From Barthelona sp. PAP020 (Eukaryota; Metamonada: BaSk clade): a DNA stretch of 22,739 nucleotides. Below the pieces are notes generated by a model that saw only the letters and a program-made list of their open reading frames with translations, did no database searches and had not been told where the DNA came from. Shown in pieces: positions 22,651 to 22,739 of this stretch. Location: NCBI GenBank assembly GCA_040182905.1, contig JARQWU010000172.1, forward strand, positions 1 to 22,739, given 5' to 3'. The position numbers and the translations under genes are program-made. Within the stretch, counting starts at the first letter, position 1. The number at the start of each line of letters is the position of its first letter.

Positions 22651-22739
22651 TAATTTGTTTTTTTTTGTTTGGAAATATTACGATGGTTAAAAAAAAAAAA
22701 TTAAAAAAAAAAAAAAAAATTGAAAGAAAAAAAACTAAT
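22651..22739. other. Right edge of the window, poly(A)-rich flank
   Basis: After the ORC1-like stop comes a T-tract and long A-tracts (about 22688-22721). No feature is seen. Very AT-rich tracts of this kind can also mark a contig end. Confidence 0.4.

Noticed and set aside
1-22739. Prokaryotic or viral origin of the window
   Set aside because: A spliceosomal intron, ARPC4, TRAPP, ODAD4 and POLE3 are eukaryotic nuclear genes, and there are no Shine-Dalgarno or capsid/viral hallmark genes.

Overview
This window is nuclear DNA from an AT-rich, gene-dense eukaryote, most likely a flagellated protist. It encodes an outer-dynein-arm docking TPR protein (ODAD4/TTC25), an Arp2/3 subunit (ARPC4), a TRAPP subunit, an Mlo-like seven-helix protein, an ataxin-10 domain protein and the POLE3 histone-fold subunit. 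TAA, TGA and TAG all serve as stops, so the code is standard. Genes are nearly intronless: one 39-nt intron is seen, in ODAD4. They are packed 60-600 bp apart, and some divergent pairs are separated by only 69-85 bp. I cannot name the species.

The striking content is replication initiation. Four genes lie side by side at the left end (118-5103): ORC3-like (-), ORC4-like (+), an ORC1/CDC6-like protein with an altered Walker B (+), and ORC5-like (+). ORC2-like (-) is at 15691-17085. A second ORC1/CDC6-like AAA+ protein with intact Walker A, Walker B, sensor 1 and sensor 2 (+) is at 21385-22650. POLE3/Dpb4 of DNA polymerase epsilon is at 11765-12145. So genes resembling ORC1-5 plus an extra ORC1/CDC6 paralogue fall within one 22.7-kb stretch. 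ORC genes of studied eukaryotes are generally scattered, which makes this an unusual candidate 'ORC island'. All the subunits are short and divergent. Only the right-hand ORC1-like protein keeps a complete ATP site, while the ORC4-like protein keeps the trans-acting Ser-Arg finger.

Layout from left to right: ORC3(-), ORC4(+), ORC1/CDC6-like B(+), ORC5(+), ODAD4(+), possible 49-codon tail-anchored microprotein(+), Sar1/Arf-like GTPase(+), ARPC4(+), ARM/HEAT-like protein(+), WD40 protein(-), POLE3(+), alkaline ceramidase-family protein(-), RCC1-repeat protein(-), ORC2(-), TRAPP Trs33/Bet3-family protein(+), ataxin-10-domain protein(-), secreted protein of unknown function(+), Mlo-like protein(+), ORC1/CDC6-like A(+). 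The other genes do housekeeping, trafficking, cytoskeletal and ciliary jobs and have no obvious link to replication.

The three convergent gaps (10157-10448, 12146-12738, 17701-17936) each hold at least one short inverted repeat, the largest being an imperfect 22-nt-arm hairpin at 10284-10342. I see no tRNA, rRNA, transposon, CRISPR array or prokaryotic-style operon signals. All family assignments come from reading motifs by eye, without any database search.
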